Of a stretch of DNA of 64,000 bases, positions 43,334-54,572 are shown piece by piece. A program made the position numbers and the translations under genes. Below the pieces are notes generated by a model, which was not told where the DNA came from, did not search any database, and worked only from the letters and a program-made list of their open reading frames with translations. Position 1 is the stretch's first letter; each line of letters opens with the position of its first letter. The stretch comes from Cnuibacter physcomitrellae (GTDB taxonomy: Bacteria; Actinomycetota; Actinomycetes; Actinomycetales; Microbacteriaceae): NCBI RefSeq assembly GCF_014640535.1, contig NZ_BMHD01000001.1, forward strand, positions 374,214-438,213. Reading direction: 5' to 3'.

Positions 43334-43924
43334 TCAGCGCTTCGCGCGGGCGACGAGCTTCCAGGAGAGCGGGAGGGCGGCGCCGGCGACGAGGGCCTTG
43401 AGCACGTCTCCGACAATGAAGGGGTAGAGACCGCGCTGCAGCGTGGTGGCGAGGTCGAAGCCGGTGACGACGGCGAGCCAGGGCAGGGCGATCGCGTAGA
43501 TGGTGACGCTGCCGGCGAGGAACGCGACGACCGCGCCCACGACCTTGCGGTCCCACTGGCGCTGGGCGAGCCAGCCCACGAGCGCAGCGGCGGCGATGAA
43601 GCCGACGATGTAGCCGCCCGTGGGGCCGAAGACGACCGAGGGGCCGTGCGACCAGTCGCTGAACCACGGGACGCCGATCACGCCGAGGAGGGCGTAGAGC
43701 GCCAGCGAGATCGCGCCGCGCGCGGCTCCGAGCGAGGCGCCGACGAGCAGCACCGCGAGGGTCTGGCCCGAGAAGGGCACCGGCCACATCGGGATCACCC
43801 ACTGCGCGAGGAGTCCGGTCAGGCCGGCTCCGGCGGCGACCAGCACGATGTCTGTGGCCAGCGAGCGGCGGATGAGGCGGTCGGCGATGGTCGGACGCCC
43901 GGAGGCGAGCGAGACGGTCGACAT
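43334..43924 (-). CDS. bioY: Biotin transporter BioY (ECF S component)
   Basis: A 196-residue membrane protein with six hydrophobic helices, the substrate-binding S unit of an energy-coupling-factor biotin transporter. GQTLAVLLVGASLGAARGAIS and GPTGGYIVGFIAAA are BioY hallmarks. The energising units (BioM/BioN or a shared ECF module) are not beside it. No BirA-type operator was recognised upstream. The ATG at 43924 opposes the ABC-F gene across a 177-bp divergent region. Confidence 0.94.
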   Translation of the reverse strand: MSTVSLASGRPTIADRLIRRSLATDIVLVAAGAGLTGLLAQWVIPMWPVPFSGQTLAVLLVGASLGAARGAISLALYALLGVIGVPWFSDWSHGPSVVFGPTGGYIVGFIAAAALVGWLAQRQWDRKVVGAVVAFLAGSVTIYAIALPWLAVVTGFDLATTLQRGLYPFIVGDVLKALVAGAALPLSWKLVARAKR

Positions 43925-44037
43925 GCGGTCTCCTGTCGTCGAGATTCGGCGGCGCTGCGACCGGGATGCCGAGCTGCAGCGGGTGCGCGTCGATTGCGCG
44001 GAGAGCGAGCATCCACGGTGGCGCCGGCCCTGCGAAA

Positions 44038-44043
44038 TATACT
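44038..44043 (+). promoter_or_regulatory. -10-like box of the ABC-F gene
   Basis: TATACT, close to consensus, in an AT-rich patch about 58 bases before GTG 44102. No matching -35. Confidence 0.4.
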
Positions 44044-44101
44044 AGAGCGCATCCCCCTCCCCACCGTTGTGGCAACGCAACGAAAGAAATGGACTTCGCC
44101 T

Positions 44102-45700
44102 GTGCTCGCCGTCACCGATCTCACCATCAGAGTGGGTGCGCGCACCCTGATGGAGGATGTGTCGTTCCGCGTCGCGGGCGGAGACAAGATCGGTCTCGTC
44201 GGCCGCAACGGCGCGGGGAAGACCACGCTGACCAAGGTGCTGGCGGGCGACCTGCTGCCGAACGAGGGGCAGGTCCAGCGCAGCGGCGAGCTCGGCTACC
44301 TCCCCCAGGACCCGCGGTCAGGCGACCCGGAGGAGCTCGCCCGCACGCGCATCCTCGACGCCCGCGGGCTGGGGTCCCTCGTGCTCGGGATGCAGGAGGC
44401 GTCGCTCGAGATGGCGTCCGACGATCCCGACGTGAGCGAGCGCGCCATGCGCCGGTACGGCAACCTCACCGACCGCTTCACGGCCCTCGGCGGCTACGCG
44501 GCCGAGGCGGAGGCGGCGTCGATCGCGTCGAACCTCAGCCTGCCCGACCGCATCCTCGACCAGCCGCTCAAGACCCTCTCGGGCGGCCAGCGCCGCCGCA
44601 TCGAGCTGGCCCGCATCCTCTTCTCGGATGCGGAGACGCTGATCCTCGACGAGCCCACGAACCACCTCGACGCCGACTCCGTCGTCTGGCTCCGCGAGTT
44701 CCTCAAGGGGTACAACGGCGGCTTCATCGTGATCAGCCACGACATCGAGCTGGTGGGCGAGACGGTCAACCGCGTGTTCTACCTCGACGCGAACCGCCAG
44801 GTCATCGACGTCTACAACATGGGCTGGAAGAACTATCTCAAGCAGCGCGAGGCCGACGAGGAGCGCCGCAAGAAGGAGCGCGTCAACGTCGAGAAGAAGG
44901 CGAGCCAGCTCCAGCTGCAGGCCGCCCGCTTCGGCGCCAAGGCCTCGAAGGCCGCCGCCGCGCACCAGATGGTCGCCCGTGCCGAGAAGATGCTCTCCGG
45001 GCTCGAGGAGGTGCGCGCCGTCGACCGTGTCGCGAAGCTGCGCTTCCCGACGCCGGTCCCCTGCGGTCGCACGCCGCTCATGGCGTCGAACCTGTCGAAG
45101 AGCTACGGGTCGCTCGAGATCTTCACCGCGGTCGACCTCGCGATCGACCGCGGCTCGAAGGTCGTCGTGCTCGGGCTGAACGGCGCGGGCAAGACCACGC
45201 TGCTGCGCATCCTGGGCGGCGTCGACAAGCCCGACACCGGGCAGCTCGAGCCGGGCCACGGTCTCCGGATCGGCTACTACGCGCAGGAGCACGAGACGAT
45301 CGACGTCAAGCGCTCGGTGCTCGAGAACATGATGTCGGCCTCGCCGAACCTCACCGAGACGGAGGCGCGCCGCGTCCTCGGCTCGTTCCTGTTCACGGGC
45401 GACGACTCGCACAAGCCGGCCGGGGTGCTCTCCGGCGGTGAGAAGACCCGACTGGCCCTGGCCATGATCGTCGTGTCGGGTGCGAACGTGCTGCTGCTCG
45501 ACGAGCCGACGAACAACCTCGATCCGGCGAGCCGCGACGAGATCCTGGATGCACTGGCCCACTACGAGGGCGCGGTCGTCCTGGTGAGCCACGACGAGGG
45601 CGCGGTCGAGGCACTCAACCCTGAGCGTGTCCTCATCCTCCCCGACGGCGTCGAGGACCACTGGAACAAGGACTACGCCGACCTGATCAGCCTGGCCTGA
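44102..45700 (+). CDS. ABC-F family ATPase (ribosome-associated, EttA/Uup-like)
   Basis: A 532-residue double-ABC protein with no membrane part. First cassette: GRNGAGKTT, LSGGQRRR, LILDEPTNHLD. A basic coiled linker (about residues 255-320) reads KKERVNVEKKASQLQLQ and is the P-site tRNA interaction motif region. Second cassette: GLNGAGKTT, LSGGEKTR, LLLDEPTNNLD. ABC-F proteins act on stalled ribosomes, some giving antibiotic resistance; which one this is cannot be decided. GTG 44102 is used; GTG 44069 would add 11 residues. No nearby resistance-type leader peptide was seen. Confidence 0.9.
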   Translation: MLAVTDLTIRVGARTLMEDVSFRVAGGDKIGLVGRNGAGKTTLTKVLAGDLLPNEGQVQRSGELGYLPQDPRSGDPEELARTRILDARGLGSLVLGMQEASLEMASDDPDVSERAMRRYGNLTDRFTALGGYAAEAEAASIASNLSLPDRILDQPLKTLSGGQRRRIELARILFSDAETLILDEPTNHLDADSVVWLREFLKGYNGGFIVISHDIELVGETVNRVFYLDANRQVIDVYNMGWKNYLKQREADEERRKKERVNVEKKASQLQLQAARFGAKASKAAAAHQMVARAEKMLSGLEEVRAVDRVAKLRFPTPVPCGRTPLMASNLSKSYGSLEIFTAVDLAIDRGSKVVVLGLNGAGKTTLLRILGGVDKPDTGQLEPGHGLRIGYYAQEHETIDVKRSVLENMMSASPNLTETEARRVLGSFLFTGDDSHKPAGVLSGGEKTRLALAMIVVSGANVLLLDEPTNNLDPASRDEILDALAHYEGAVVLVSHDEGAVEALNPERVLILPDGVEDHWNKDYADLISLA

Positions 45701-45723
45701 GCCCGGCCCGCGGGCGCCGAGGT

Positions 45724-46563
45724 CTAGCCCCGCCCGTCCAGGATGTCGTCCTCGATGTCGGCGTCGCTGCGCCTGCTCGCGCGCTTCCGCGCCCGCTCGG
45801 CCGCGCGCTCCTGCTCGTCGGGATCGTCGGAGTTGAGCTGCCGGTACTCCTGGCGCGCGATGTAGCCGAGCGCGACGAAGCCGAGCAGCGCGAACACGAA
45901 CCACTGGAACGCGTAGGACAGGTGCGGCCCCTCGTCGGGGACGGGCTTCTCCACGGCCACGGGACGGGTGGCGGGCGCCGGATCCTCGGAGGCCAGGAGA
46001 CCGTACGCGCCCGTGTACGTGGGCTCCCCCACCTGCTGCTCGATCAGGGGCAGCTCGATCGTGGCGATCTGCCCGGGGGTCGCCCCGCGGGAGTCGAGGT
46101 GCGGCTCCCCCGCCTTGAGGCGCACCACGACCGTGACGGTGCCGGACGGAGGCGCGGGGACCGCATCCGGGGCGTCCTGGTCCTGTCCCGTCGGCAGCCA
46201 TCCGCGGTCGACGACGAACACGTCGCCGTTGGACAGCTGCAGCGGCGTCAGGACCTCGAAGCCCGGGTTCCCGTTGAGGGGACGGTTGCGCACCAGCAGC
46301 TGGTCATCGACCAGGTAGGTGCCCGTCATGCTCACGGTCAGCCACTTCTGCGAGTCGTCCCAGGTGTCGAGCTCGGGCAGGGCCTCAGCCAGCGGTGTGG
46401 GGTCGGCGTCGAAGTTCGAGGCGACACGATCGATCTCGGTGAGCGCCTCCGCCCGCCGTGCGAGCTGCCAGAAGCCGAGGCTGACGCAGACCGACGCGAA
46501 GATCAGGGCGATCGCGAGATAGCCGGCCCAGCGCCTGCTGAGCAGGAACCTCCAGCCGATCAC
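45724..46563 (-). CDS. SURF1 family cytochrome oxidase assembly protein
   Basis: A 279-residue protein with helices near both ends (about 13-33 and 217-237), as SURF1 requires, and the motifs LGFWQLARR and FVVDRGWLP. It helps insert heme A into cytochrome aa3 oxidase and so links to ctaA/ctaB at 52-54 kb. The C-terminal tail is Arg/Glu-rich. The GTG start overlaps the stop of the small zinc-binding-like gene (GTGA), forming a three-gene operon with DUF3099. Confidence 0.9.
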   Translation of the reverse strand: MIGWRFLLSRRWAGYLAIALIFASVCVSLGFWQLARRAEALTEIDRVASNFDADPTPLAEALPELDTWDDSQKWLTVSMTGTYLVDDQLLVRNRPLNGNPGFEVLTPLQLSNGDVFVVDRGWLPTGQDQDAPDAVPAPPSGTVTVVVRLKAGEPHLDSRGATPGQIATIELPLIEQQVGEPTYTGAYGLLASEDPAPATRPVAVEKPVPDEGPHLSYAFQWFVFALLGFVALGYIARQEYRQLNSDDPDEQERAAERARKRASRRSDADIEDDILDGRG

Positions 46564-46810
46564 GTCGTCCCTCTCGCAGCGGCACCGATCGGCGCCGTCG
46601 ACGCGGGGGCCTCGAGCGCGAGGACCTCGACGGGGAACGACCTCGACGAGAGGAAGCCCCGGAGGTACTCGACGTGCTCGTCGCACGCCAGCCACACCTT
46701 GCGGCGGTCCTCGGTGTGGATGCGCGGATTGCGCCACTCCACACGCCACGACGCATCCGCCGAGCAGCCAGCCCTGGAGCACTGGGTAGCCTGGGGCGCC
46801 CCGAGACCGA

Positions 46811-46814
<4 letters not shown>
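46560..46814 (-). CDS. Small conserved cysteine-rich protein
   Basis: An 84-residue protein of unknown function. Cysteine and histidine pairs (CSRAGC and CDEH) suggest a small zinc-binding knuckle. The second half is Ser/Ala-rich. It is coupled at both ends: its GTG overlaps the DUF3099 stop and its TGA overlaps the SURF1 start. Some databases call such short actinobacterial proteins acetone carboxylase, which I regard as a misannotation. The location suggests a link to oxidase assembly. Confidence 0.7.
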
Positions 46815-47994
<1,180 letters not shown>

Positions 47995-48017
47995 GGCCTG
48001 ACAGGGCCACACACACC

Positions 48018-48090
48018 GTCGCCTCGACACCGAAACACGGCAAGCCCCGCGATATTCGCGGGGCTTGCCTGTATTCGGTGTCGAAGCGAC
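48018..48090. repeat. CGACACCG-family nested palindrome, copy 4
   Basis: Outer arms GTCGCCTCGACACCGAA and TTCGGTGTCGAAGCGAC. The inner stem of 14 perfect base pairs, GGCAAGCCCCGCGA (48039-48052) against 48056-48069, has a 3-nt loop. It lies between convergent fabG and sufT. Confidence 0.88.
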
Positions 48091-48102
48091 CGACGTTCGG
48101 CC

Positions 48103-48432
48103 TCAGATGGCGAAGCCGAGGGCGCGCATCATGTCGCGGCCGTCGTCGGTGATGCGGTCGGGGCCCCACGGCGGCATCCACACCCAGTTGATGCGGAAGC
48201 GCTCGACGATGCCGTCGAGGGCCTCGCCGGTCTGCTCCTCCAGCACGTCGGTGAGCGGGCAGCCGGCCGAGGTGAGGGTCATGCTGATGACGAGAGCGTC
48301 GAGCTCGTCATCCCAACCCAGGTCGTAGATGAGCCCGAGGTCGACGACGTTGACGCCGAGCTCCGGGTCCATCACATCCTTCAGGGCCTCTTCGACCTTG
48401 TCGAAGAGGGCGGGCTCGAGTGTGGTGACCAT
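48103..48432 (-). CDS. sufT: SufT / MIP18-like (DUF59) Fe-S assembly protein
   Basis: A 109-residue DUF59 protein with the family motif DPELGVNVVDLGLIYDL and the Cys in TSAGCPLTD. Such proteins help mature Fe-S proteins. It is the last gene of the suf cluster, four bases after sufC, so co-translated. Typical length. No cysteine desulfurase follows. Confidence 0.9.
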   Translation of the reverse strand: MVTTLEPALFDKVEEALKDVMDPELGVNVVDLGLIYDLGWDDELDALVISMTLTSAGCPLTDVLEEQTGEALDGIVERFRINWVWMPPWGPDRITDDGRDMMRALGFAI

Positions 48433-48436
48433 GACG

Positions 48437-49201
<765 letters not shown>

Positions 49202-49202
49202 G

Positions 49203-49532
49203 TCAGTTGATCACCTTCGTCTTGGTCGGGTCGATGTAGACGTCGCCGTCGACGATGGAGATCTCGTAGACGGGGACGGGCTCGTAGGCCGGCAGCGTGA
49301 GCGGCACGCCGGTCTCGAGCGAGAACTTGGAGCCGTGGGCCCAGCATTCGAGGGTGTCGTCCTCGACGAAGCCCTCGGCGAGCGAGATGTCGCCGTGCGT
49401 GCAGGTGTCGCCGATGGCGTGGCACTGCCCCGCGCTGTCCTTCACGAGCGCGATGGGTGCGCCGCCGACGACGACGCGCAGCGCCTGGTTCACGGGGACG
49501 TCGTCGAGCGAGCAGACCTTCTCGGCGCTCAC
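49203..49532 (-). CDS. Rieske-type ferredoxin in the suf operon
   Basis: A 109-residue small Rieske [2Fe-2S] protein. Ligands are Cys-Thr-His in GDTCTHGDISL and Cys-Trp-Ala-His in ECWAHGSKF, with the loop length expected between them. It starts with GTG overlapping the sufD stop (GTGA). A free Rieske ferredoxin in a suf operon is recurrent in Micrococcales; it probably supplies electrons or stores a cluster, but its partner is unknown. Confidence 0.93.
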   Translation of the reverse strand: MSAEKVCSLDDVPVNQALRVVVGGAPIALVKDSAGQCHAIGDTCTHGDISLAEGFVEDDTLECWAHGSKFSLETGVPLTLPAYEPVPVYEISIVDGDVYIDPTKTKVIN

Positions 49533-50746
49533 TCGGCACTCTCCGCTGCAGTGGCGGACTCGGCGCGGATCGCGGCGAGCTCGTGCTCGATGGCCGCGGT
49601 CAGCCGCAGCTCGAGCGCCTCGGAGCCCAGCTGCTGCACGATCTCGGCGAGGAAGCCCTGCACGACCAGACGGCGCGCCTCCTCCTCGGAGATGCCGCGC
49701 GACTGCAGGTAGAACAGCTGCTCGTCGTCGAACCGACCGGTGGACGACGCGTGCCCCGCACCCTGGATGTTCCCGGTCTCGATCTCGAGGTTCGGGATGC
49801 TGTCGGCACGGGTGCCGTCGGAGAGCACGAGGTTGCGGTTCTGCTCGTACGAGTCGGTGCCGTCGGCGTGCGGGCCGATGAGAACGTCGCCGACCCACAC
49901 GGTGTGGGCGCCGGCGCCGTGCAGCGCACCCTTGAAGGTGACGCGGCTGCGGGTGTCGGCGGCGACGTGGTTCACGTAGGGGCGCTGCTCGATGTACTGA
50001 CCGCCATCGGCGAAGTAGAGGCCGAGCGACTCGACCGACCCGCCCTGCTCGACGAGCTGGAGCGACGGGTTGACCCGCACGACGCCCCCGCCGAGCGACA
50101 CGATCGCGTGCTTCAGCCTGGCGTCGCGGCCGATGCGAGCGAAGTGGCTGGCGAGGTGCACCGCCGAGTCGTCCCACTCCTGCACGGTCACGACGGTGAG
50201 GTTCGCGCCGTCGCCGACGACGATCTCGACGTTCTCGCTGAGGTTCGCCTCGCCGGTGTGCTCGAGGATCACGATCCCGGACGACTGCGGCTCGGCGGTG
50301 ATGACGGTGTGCGCCGCCCGTGCCTCGGTGCCCAGCCCGGAGACCCGGACGACGGAGTCGCCGGAGACGGACCCGGACACGCGGATGTGCAGGGCACGGG
50401 AGAACGACGACCAGGCGTTGGCCGAGGCGCGCTCCTCGGGGACCCCTGCCCCGCCGATCGCGGCGTCGTCGCGGTCGATCCAGGACAGCGTCACGCCGTC
50501 GGCGAGCTCGCTGGTGATCTGCTCCGAGAGCTCGGAACCGTCGAGCGTGCCCGACAGCAGCTGCGAGAAGCGCGCGACGGGCGCGAACTTCCACTCGAAC
50601 TCGAGGCCCGAGACCGCTCCGAAGTCGTCGACCGAGGTCGACGTGAAGCGCTCGGAGCGCGTCTGGACGGGGACCAGGGCCCAGCCTCCGTCGGAGTGCG
50701 CCTGAGCGCCGTGCTGGGCGGGGGTAGCGGGTGTTGCCTCAGCCAT
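49529..50746 (-). CDS. sufD: Fe-S cluster assembly protein SufD
   Basis: A 405-residue scaffold subunit of SufBC2D. The central beta-helix repeats show GANLTVVTVQEWDDSAVH and GADTHTVWVGDVLIGPH-like sequence, and the C-terminal SufBD domain has DDEQLFYLQSRGISEEEARRL. It lacks the cysteine ligands of SufB. The ATG at 50746 starts three bases after the sufB stop. Together with SufB and SufC it builds clusters for transfer to apoproteins. Confidence 0.95.
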   Translation of the reverse strand: MAEATPATPAQHGAQAHSDGGWALVPVQTRSERFTSTSVDDFGAVSGLEFEWKFAPVARFSQLLSGTLDGSELSEQITSELADGVTLSWIDRDDAAIGGAGVPEERASANAWSSFSRALHIRVSGSVSGDSVVRVSGLGTEARAAHTVITAEPQSSGIVILEHTGEANLSENVEIVVGDGANLTVVTVQEWDDSAVHLASHFARIGRDARLKHAIVSLGGGVVRVNPSLQLVEQGGSVESLGLYFADGGQYIEQRPYVNHVAADTRSRVTFKGALHGAGAHTVWVGDVLIGPHADGTDSYEQNRNLVLSDGTRADSIPNLEIETGNIQGAGHASSTGRFDDEQLFYLQSRGISEEEARRLVVQGFLAEIVQQLGSEALELRLTAAIEHELAAIRAESATAAESAE

Positions 50747-50748
50747 GG

Positions 50749-52167
50749 TCAGCCGACGGATCCTTCCATGCCCATCTCGATGAGCTTGTTGAGCTCGAGC
50801 GCGTACTCCATGGGCAGCTCGCGGGCGATGGGCTCGATGAAGCCGCGGACGATCATGGCCATGGCCTCGTCCTCCGGCATGCCACGGCTCATCAGGTAGA
50901 AGAGCTGCTCCTCGGAGACCTTCGAGACGGTGGCCTCGTGACCGAGCTGGACGTCGTCGACGCGGATGTCGATGGCCGGATACGTGTCGGACCGGGAGAT
51001 CGTGTCGACGAGGAGCGCGTCGCAGCGGACGGTGTTCGCAGAGTGGTGCGCCTTGGCGTCGACGCGGACCTCACCGCGGTAGCCGGCACGGCCACCGCCC
51101 CGGGCGATCGACTTCGAGACGATCGACGACTGGGTGTACGGCGCCATGTGGATCATCTTCGCGCCGGCGTCCTGGTGCTGGCCAGGACCGGCGAACGCGA
51201 CGGAGAGCGTCTCGCCCTTGGCGTGCTCGCCCGCCAGGTAGATCGACGGGTACTTCATCGTGACCTTCGAGCCGATGTTGCCGTCGATCCACTCCATCGT
51301 CGCGCCCTCGTGCGCGATCGCGCGCTTGGTGACGAGGTTGTAGACGTTGTTCGACCAGTTCTGGATCGTGGTGTAGCGCACGCGGGCGTTCTTCTTCACG
51401 ATGATCTCGACCACGGCCGAGTGCAGCGAGTCGCTCTTGTAGATCGGGGCGGTGCAGCCCTCGATGTAGTGGACGTAGCTATCCTCGTCGGCGATGATCA
51501 GCGTGCGCTCGAACTGGCCCATGTTCTCGGTGTTGATCCGGAAGTAGGCCTGCAGCGGGATCTCGACGTGCACGCCCTTCGGCACGTAGACGAACGAGCC
51601 GCCCGACCACACGGCGGTGTTCAGCGCGGCGAACTTGTTGTCGCCCGACGGGATCACGCTGCCGAAGTACTCCTCGAAGAACTCCGGGTGCTCGCGGAGA
51701 GCGGTGTCGGTGTCCATGAAGATGACGCCCTGGGCCTCGAGGTCCTCGCGGATCTGGTGGTACACCACCTCGGACTCGTACTGGGCGGCGACGCCGGCGA
51801 CGAGGCGCTGGCGCTCCGCCTCCGGGATGCCGAGCTTCTCGTAGGTGTTCTTGATGTCCTCGGGCAGGTCCTCCCACGAGGTCGCCTGCTTCTCGGTGGA
51901 GCGGACGAAGTACTTGATGTTGTCGAAGTCGATGCCCGAGAGGTCGGCGCCCCAGGTGGGCATCGGCTTCCGCTCGAAGATGCTCATCGCCTTCAGGCGG
52001 TTCTTGAGCATCCACTCGGGCTCGTTCTTGAGCTTCGAGATGCGCGTGACGACCTGTTCGGAGAGTCCACGTTCAGCCGCCGCACCTGCGGCGTCGGGGT
52101 CCGACCAGCCGAACTCGTACACCCCGAGGTTCTCGAGCTCCGGTCGGTCGATGAGCACGTCTGACAT
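50749..52167 (-). CDS. sufB: Fe-S cluster assembly protein SufB
   Basis: A 472-residue scaffold with the SufBD domain hallmarks [38 protein letters not shown] and [23 protein letters not shown] 52167 is preceded by AAGGAAGGGAG, and upstream codons are not family-like. It is the first gene of the operon; -10-like TAGAAT lies at 52328-52333, giving a 150-nt leader. The repressor SufR, often the first gene, is absent. The operon order is sufB-sufD-Rieske-sufC-sufT. Confidence 0.96.
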   Translation of the reverse strand: MSDVLIDRPELENLGVYEFGWSDPDAAGAAAERGLSEQVVTRISKLKNEPEWMLKNRLKAMSIFERKPMPTWGADLSGIDFDNIKYFVRSTEKQATSWEDLPEDIKNTYEKLGIPEAERQRLVAGVAAQYESEVVYHQIREDLEAQGVIFMDTDTALREHPEFFEEYFGSVIPSGDNKFAALNTAVWSGGSFVYVPKGVHVEIPLQAYFRINTENMGQFERTLIIADEDSYVHYIEGCTAPIYKSDSLHSAVVEIIVKKNARVRYTTIQNWSNNVYNLVTKRAIAHEGATMEWIDGNIGSKVTMKYPSIYLAGEHAKGETLSVAFAGPGQHQDAGAKMIHMAPYTQSSIVSKSIARGGGRAGYRGEVRVDAKAHHSANTVRCDALLVDTISRSDTYPAIDIRVDDVQLGHEATVSKVSEEQLFYLMSRGMPEDEAMAMIVRGFIEPIARELPMEYALELNKLIEMGMEGSVG

Positions 52168-52359
52168 GAGTGACTCCCTTCCTTGGCCTTCAACCGCCGG
52201 CAGGCGTCGGTCATTCCATCGTGCCGGGGAAGGCCCGCCGAACCCAGGGTCTGCGGAGGTTTCCGCGCCGATTCGGGTATCGGTGGCGATCGTCCTCCTG
52301 GCCAAGACGGCCTGGAAGAACCCCATGATTCTACAGGGGAAAGCGGGGCGAGCGGACGC

Positions 52360-53325
52360 TCAGCGCGAAACCGTGACCCGGGTCTCAGGGAGCGGGGACC
52401 CGCTCGGCGACGTCGGCGCGAACAGGGTCGGATGCGTGTCGAGCAGCACGCGCAGCGCGCCCACCCAGACCAGGGCGGACCCCAGGAGATGCAGCACGAC
52501 CATCCACTCGGGCAGTCCGAGCAGCGACTGCGCCAGTCCGAGCCCCGCCTGGAGCACCACGATCGCGACGAACGTCGCCGACCGGCGCACCGCCAGCTGG
52601 GCGTCGGGCACCCGGAGGCACAGCACGAGCACCGCGATGCCGAGCACCAGGGTGGCCACGCCGAGGACGCCGTGGACGATCGTCACCTGCTCCCAGACGA
52701 ACGCCATCCTGGGCACGTCGGCGGAGTCGCCGGAGTGAGGCCCGGATCCGGTCACCGTGGTCCCGACGATGATGAGGACGGCGGTCACGGCCACGAGGAT
52801 CCAGGACAGGGAGCCGATCGGCCGGGGGAAGCGCACGGCGGCCGACTGGCCGCGATGCGCCCGGTGCCAGGTGAGCGTGGTCGTGGTCAGCAGGGCGGTC
52901 GCCATGATGAAGTGGAACGCGACGACGTAGGGGTTGAGCTCGACCAGCACGGAGATGCCGCCGACGATCGCGTTCGCGATGACGAGCCAGAACTGCGACC
53001 AGGCGAGCCGGGTCATGCTGCGGTCGCGCGGCTTCTGCAGCCGTGCCGCCACGATCGCCCAGCCCACGGCGAGGATCAGCACCCCCGTCAGAGCACGGTT
53101 CGTGAACTCGATGACGCCGTGGATGCCGAGCTCGGGCGTCGTGGCCAGGGAGCCGGTGTCGCAGGCGGGCCAGGTGGGGCAGCCGAGGCCGGATCCGGTG
53201 ACGCGCACCACACCACCGGTGACGATGATCAGGATGCTCACGAGCAGCGACGCCGTCGTGCCCCAGCGGAGCGCACGGGGGCCGAGCGTGACGCGCGCGG
53301 CGAGCCAGCCGAAGGGGGTCGTCAT
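52360..53325 (-). CDS. ctaA: Heme A synthase (COX15/CtaA)
   Basis: A 321-residue integral membrane enzyme that oxidises heme O to heme A for cytochrome aa3. Eight hydrophobic helices are seen. The heme-ligand histidines sit in HGVIEFTNRALTG, FHFIMATALL, VHGVLGVATL and LHLLGSALVW, as in actinobacterial CtaA. The real start is ATG 53325 ([12 protein letters not shown]), overlapping the ctaB stop by one base (TGATG). An extended frame upstream is out of family. Confidence 0.94.
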   Translation of the reverse strand: MTTPFGWLAARVTLGPRALRWGTTASLLVSILIIVTGGVVRVTGSGLGCPTWPACDTGSLATTPELGIHGVIEFTNRALTGVLILAVGWAIVAARLQKPRDRSMTRLAWSQFWLVIANAIVGGISVLVELNPYVVAFHFIMATALLTTTTLTWHRAHRGQSAAVRFPRPIGSLSWILVAVTAVLIIVGTTVTGSGPHSGDSADVPRMAFVWEQVTIVHGVLGVATLVLGIAVLVLCLRVPDAQLAVRRSATFVAIVVLQAGLGLAQSLLGLPEWMVVLHLLGSALVWVGALRVLLDTHPTLFAPTSPSGSPLPETRVTVSR

Positions 53326-54275
53326 CAGAACTGCAGGAAGGGCACGAGCGGGTCGATGGCGACCGCGAGGAAGAGCAGGGTGAGGTAGGTGATCGACCCG
53401 TGGAAGACGCGCATCGGCTTCACCTCGAGGTCGCGGATCGACCGATTGTAGAGGCGGTGCGACTCGTAGAGGAACCAGGCGCCCGCGATGATCGCCGTCG
53501 CGCTGTAGATGAGGCCCATGTGCCCCACCGGGATCAGCAGCAGCGAGCAGGCCACCATCGCCCAGGCGTACAGGATGATCTGGAGGCCCACGACCACACG
53601 GCCGCGCACGACCGCGAGCATCGGGACCCCGGCGGCCTTGTAGTCGACGCGGTACTTCATCGACAGCGGCCAGTAGTGCGGCGGCGTCCAGAGGAAGATC
53701 ACGCCGAAGAGGATCAGCGCCTCCCACGACAGCGAGTCGGTGACGGCCGCCCAGCCGATGAGCACGGGCATGCAGCCCGCGGTACCGCCCCACACGATGT
53801 TCTGAGGCGTGCGGCGCTTCAGCCAGAGCGTGTAGACGAAGACGTAGATGAGCATCGCGCCGAGCGAGAGCGCAGCGCTGAGCAGGTTGACGAACACGCC
53901 GAGGACCACGATCGACAGCACGCCGATGGTCCAGGCGAAGACGAGCGCCTCGCGGTCGCTGAGCACTCCCGTGACGAGGGGGCGCTTCGACGTGCGGTTC
54001 ATGACGCGATCGATGTCGCGGTCGATGTAGCAGTTGAACGCGCCGGCGCTGCCCGCGCTGAGCGCGCCGCCGACGAGCGTCCAGAGGATCAGCCACAGGT
54101 CGGGGATCCCGCGCTGGGCGAGGATCATGACCGGGACGGTCGTCACGAGCAGGAGCTCGATGACCCGCGGCTTCGTCAGCTCGAAGTAGGCCTTGACCTT
54201 GTCGACGGGTCGGACGGGGGGACGCTCCACCCGGCTGGGTGCCGCTACGTCCATCGACCTCATCCCGTCCTTCAT
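53325..54275 (-). CDS. ctaB: Protoheme IX farnesyltransferase (heme O synthase)
   Basis: A 316-residue UbiA-family prenyltransferase with nine helices that attaches a farnesyl chain to heme B. The first Asp-rich motif is [20 protein letters not shown] and the second is in YRVDYKAAG. The [12 protein letters not shown] segment is typical of CtaB. The N-terminal [22 protein letters not shown] matches actinobacterial forms. ATG 54275 is preferred. Minus-strand TATACA at 54302-54307 is a -10 candidate. Confidence 0.95.
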   Translation of the reverse strand: MKDGMRSMDVAAPSRVERPPVRPVDKVKAYFELTKPRVIELLLVTTVPVMILAQRGIPDLWLILWTLVGGALSAGSAGAFNCYIDRDIDRVMNRTSKRPLVTGVLSDREALVFAWTIGVLSIVVLGVFVNLLSAALSLGAMLIYVFVYTLWLKRRTPQNIVWGGTAGCMPVLIGWAAVTDSLSWEALILFGVIFLWTPPHYWPLSMKYRVDYKAAGVPMLAVVRGRVVVGLQIILYAWAMVACSLLLIPVGHMGLIYSATAIIAGAWFLYESHRLYNRSIRDLEVKPMRVFHGSITYLTLLFLAVAIDPLVPFLQF

Positions 54276-54572
54276 CGTCCCCGGGAACCCAGTCTATGGG
54301 ATGTATACACGTGCTCCGGTCCGACCGGATCTCGAGGGTGTCCCTGAGAGGGCAGTCAATCCCCCGCCATTGTGGGAATGTTCACGCAGTCCGCACGTTA
54401 TGCGTCCATATACTTGTCAGCAGCGACACAGGCGTGGTGATTCGTGAGCCCACGTGCTTCGCGTCGGGGGCCCAGGAGGCAGTGGCCTCGCCCTCGACGG
54501 GATCGTCTCGCTGTGTAGACAAGGATGCGGCCCGCACGTTGCCGGCCGCGACGCAGAAGGGTGCACGAACTC
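54276..54572. promoter_or_regulatory. Divergent intergenic region, ctaB and tkt promoters
   Basis: This 297-bp gap holds no credible gene. It contains TATACA for ctaB (minus strand, 54302-54307), the palindrome TCCGGTCCGACCGGA (54315-54329) just upstream of it, and TATACT for tkt (54409-54414) with an unusual 22-base spacer to TTCACG. The tkt leader would be about 150 nt. The rest (54420-54560) shows no hairpin I could support. Confidence 0.5.
54315..54329. promoter_or_regulatory. Candidate operator upstream of ctaB
   Basis: TCCGGT-CCG-ACCGGA, perfect six-base arms with a three-base centre, beginning eight bases upstream of the ctaB -10. It would suit a dimeric regulator, identity unknown. 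Confidence 0.35.

Noticed and set aside
43131-44075. 314-codon minus-strand frame over bioY and the DUF559 end
   Set aside because: Arg/Pro/Ala-rich shadow of bioY, which is supported by six helices and family motifs.
43925-44101. Biotin-responsive operator in front of bioY
   Set aside because: No BioR- or BirA-like palindrome could be matched by eye.
44041-44101. Resistance-type leader peptide before the ABC-F gene
   Set aside because: No short ORF with a ribosome site and no attenuator hairpin pair is visible between the -10 box and the start codon.
54420-54560. Possible small gene between ctaB and tkt
   Set aside because: Short frames there lack a ribosome site and any family feature; it is more likely the tkt leader.
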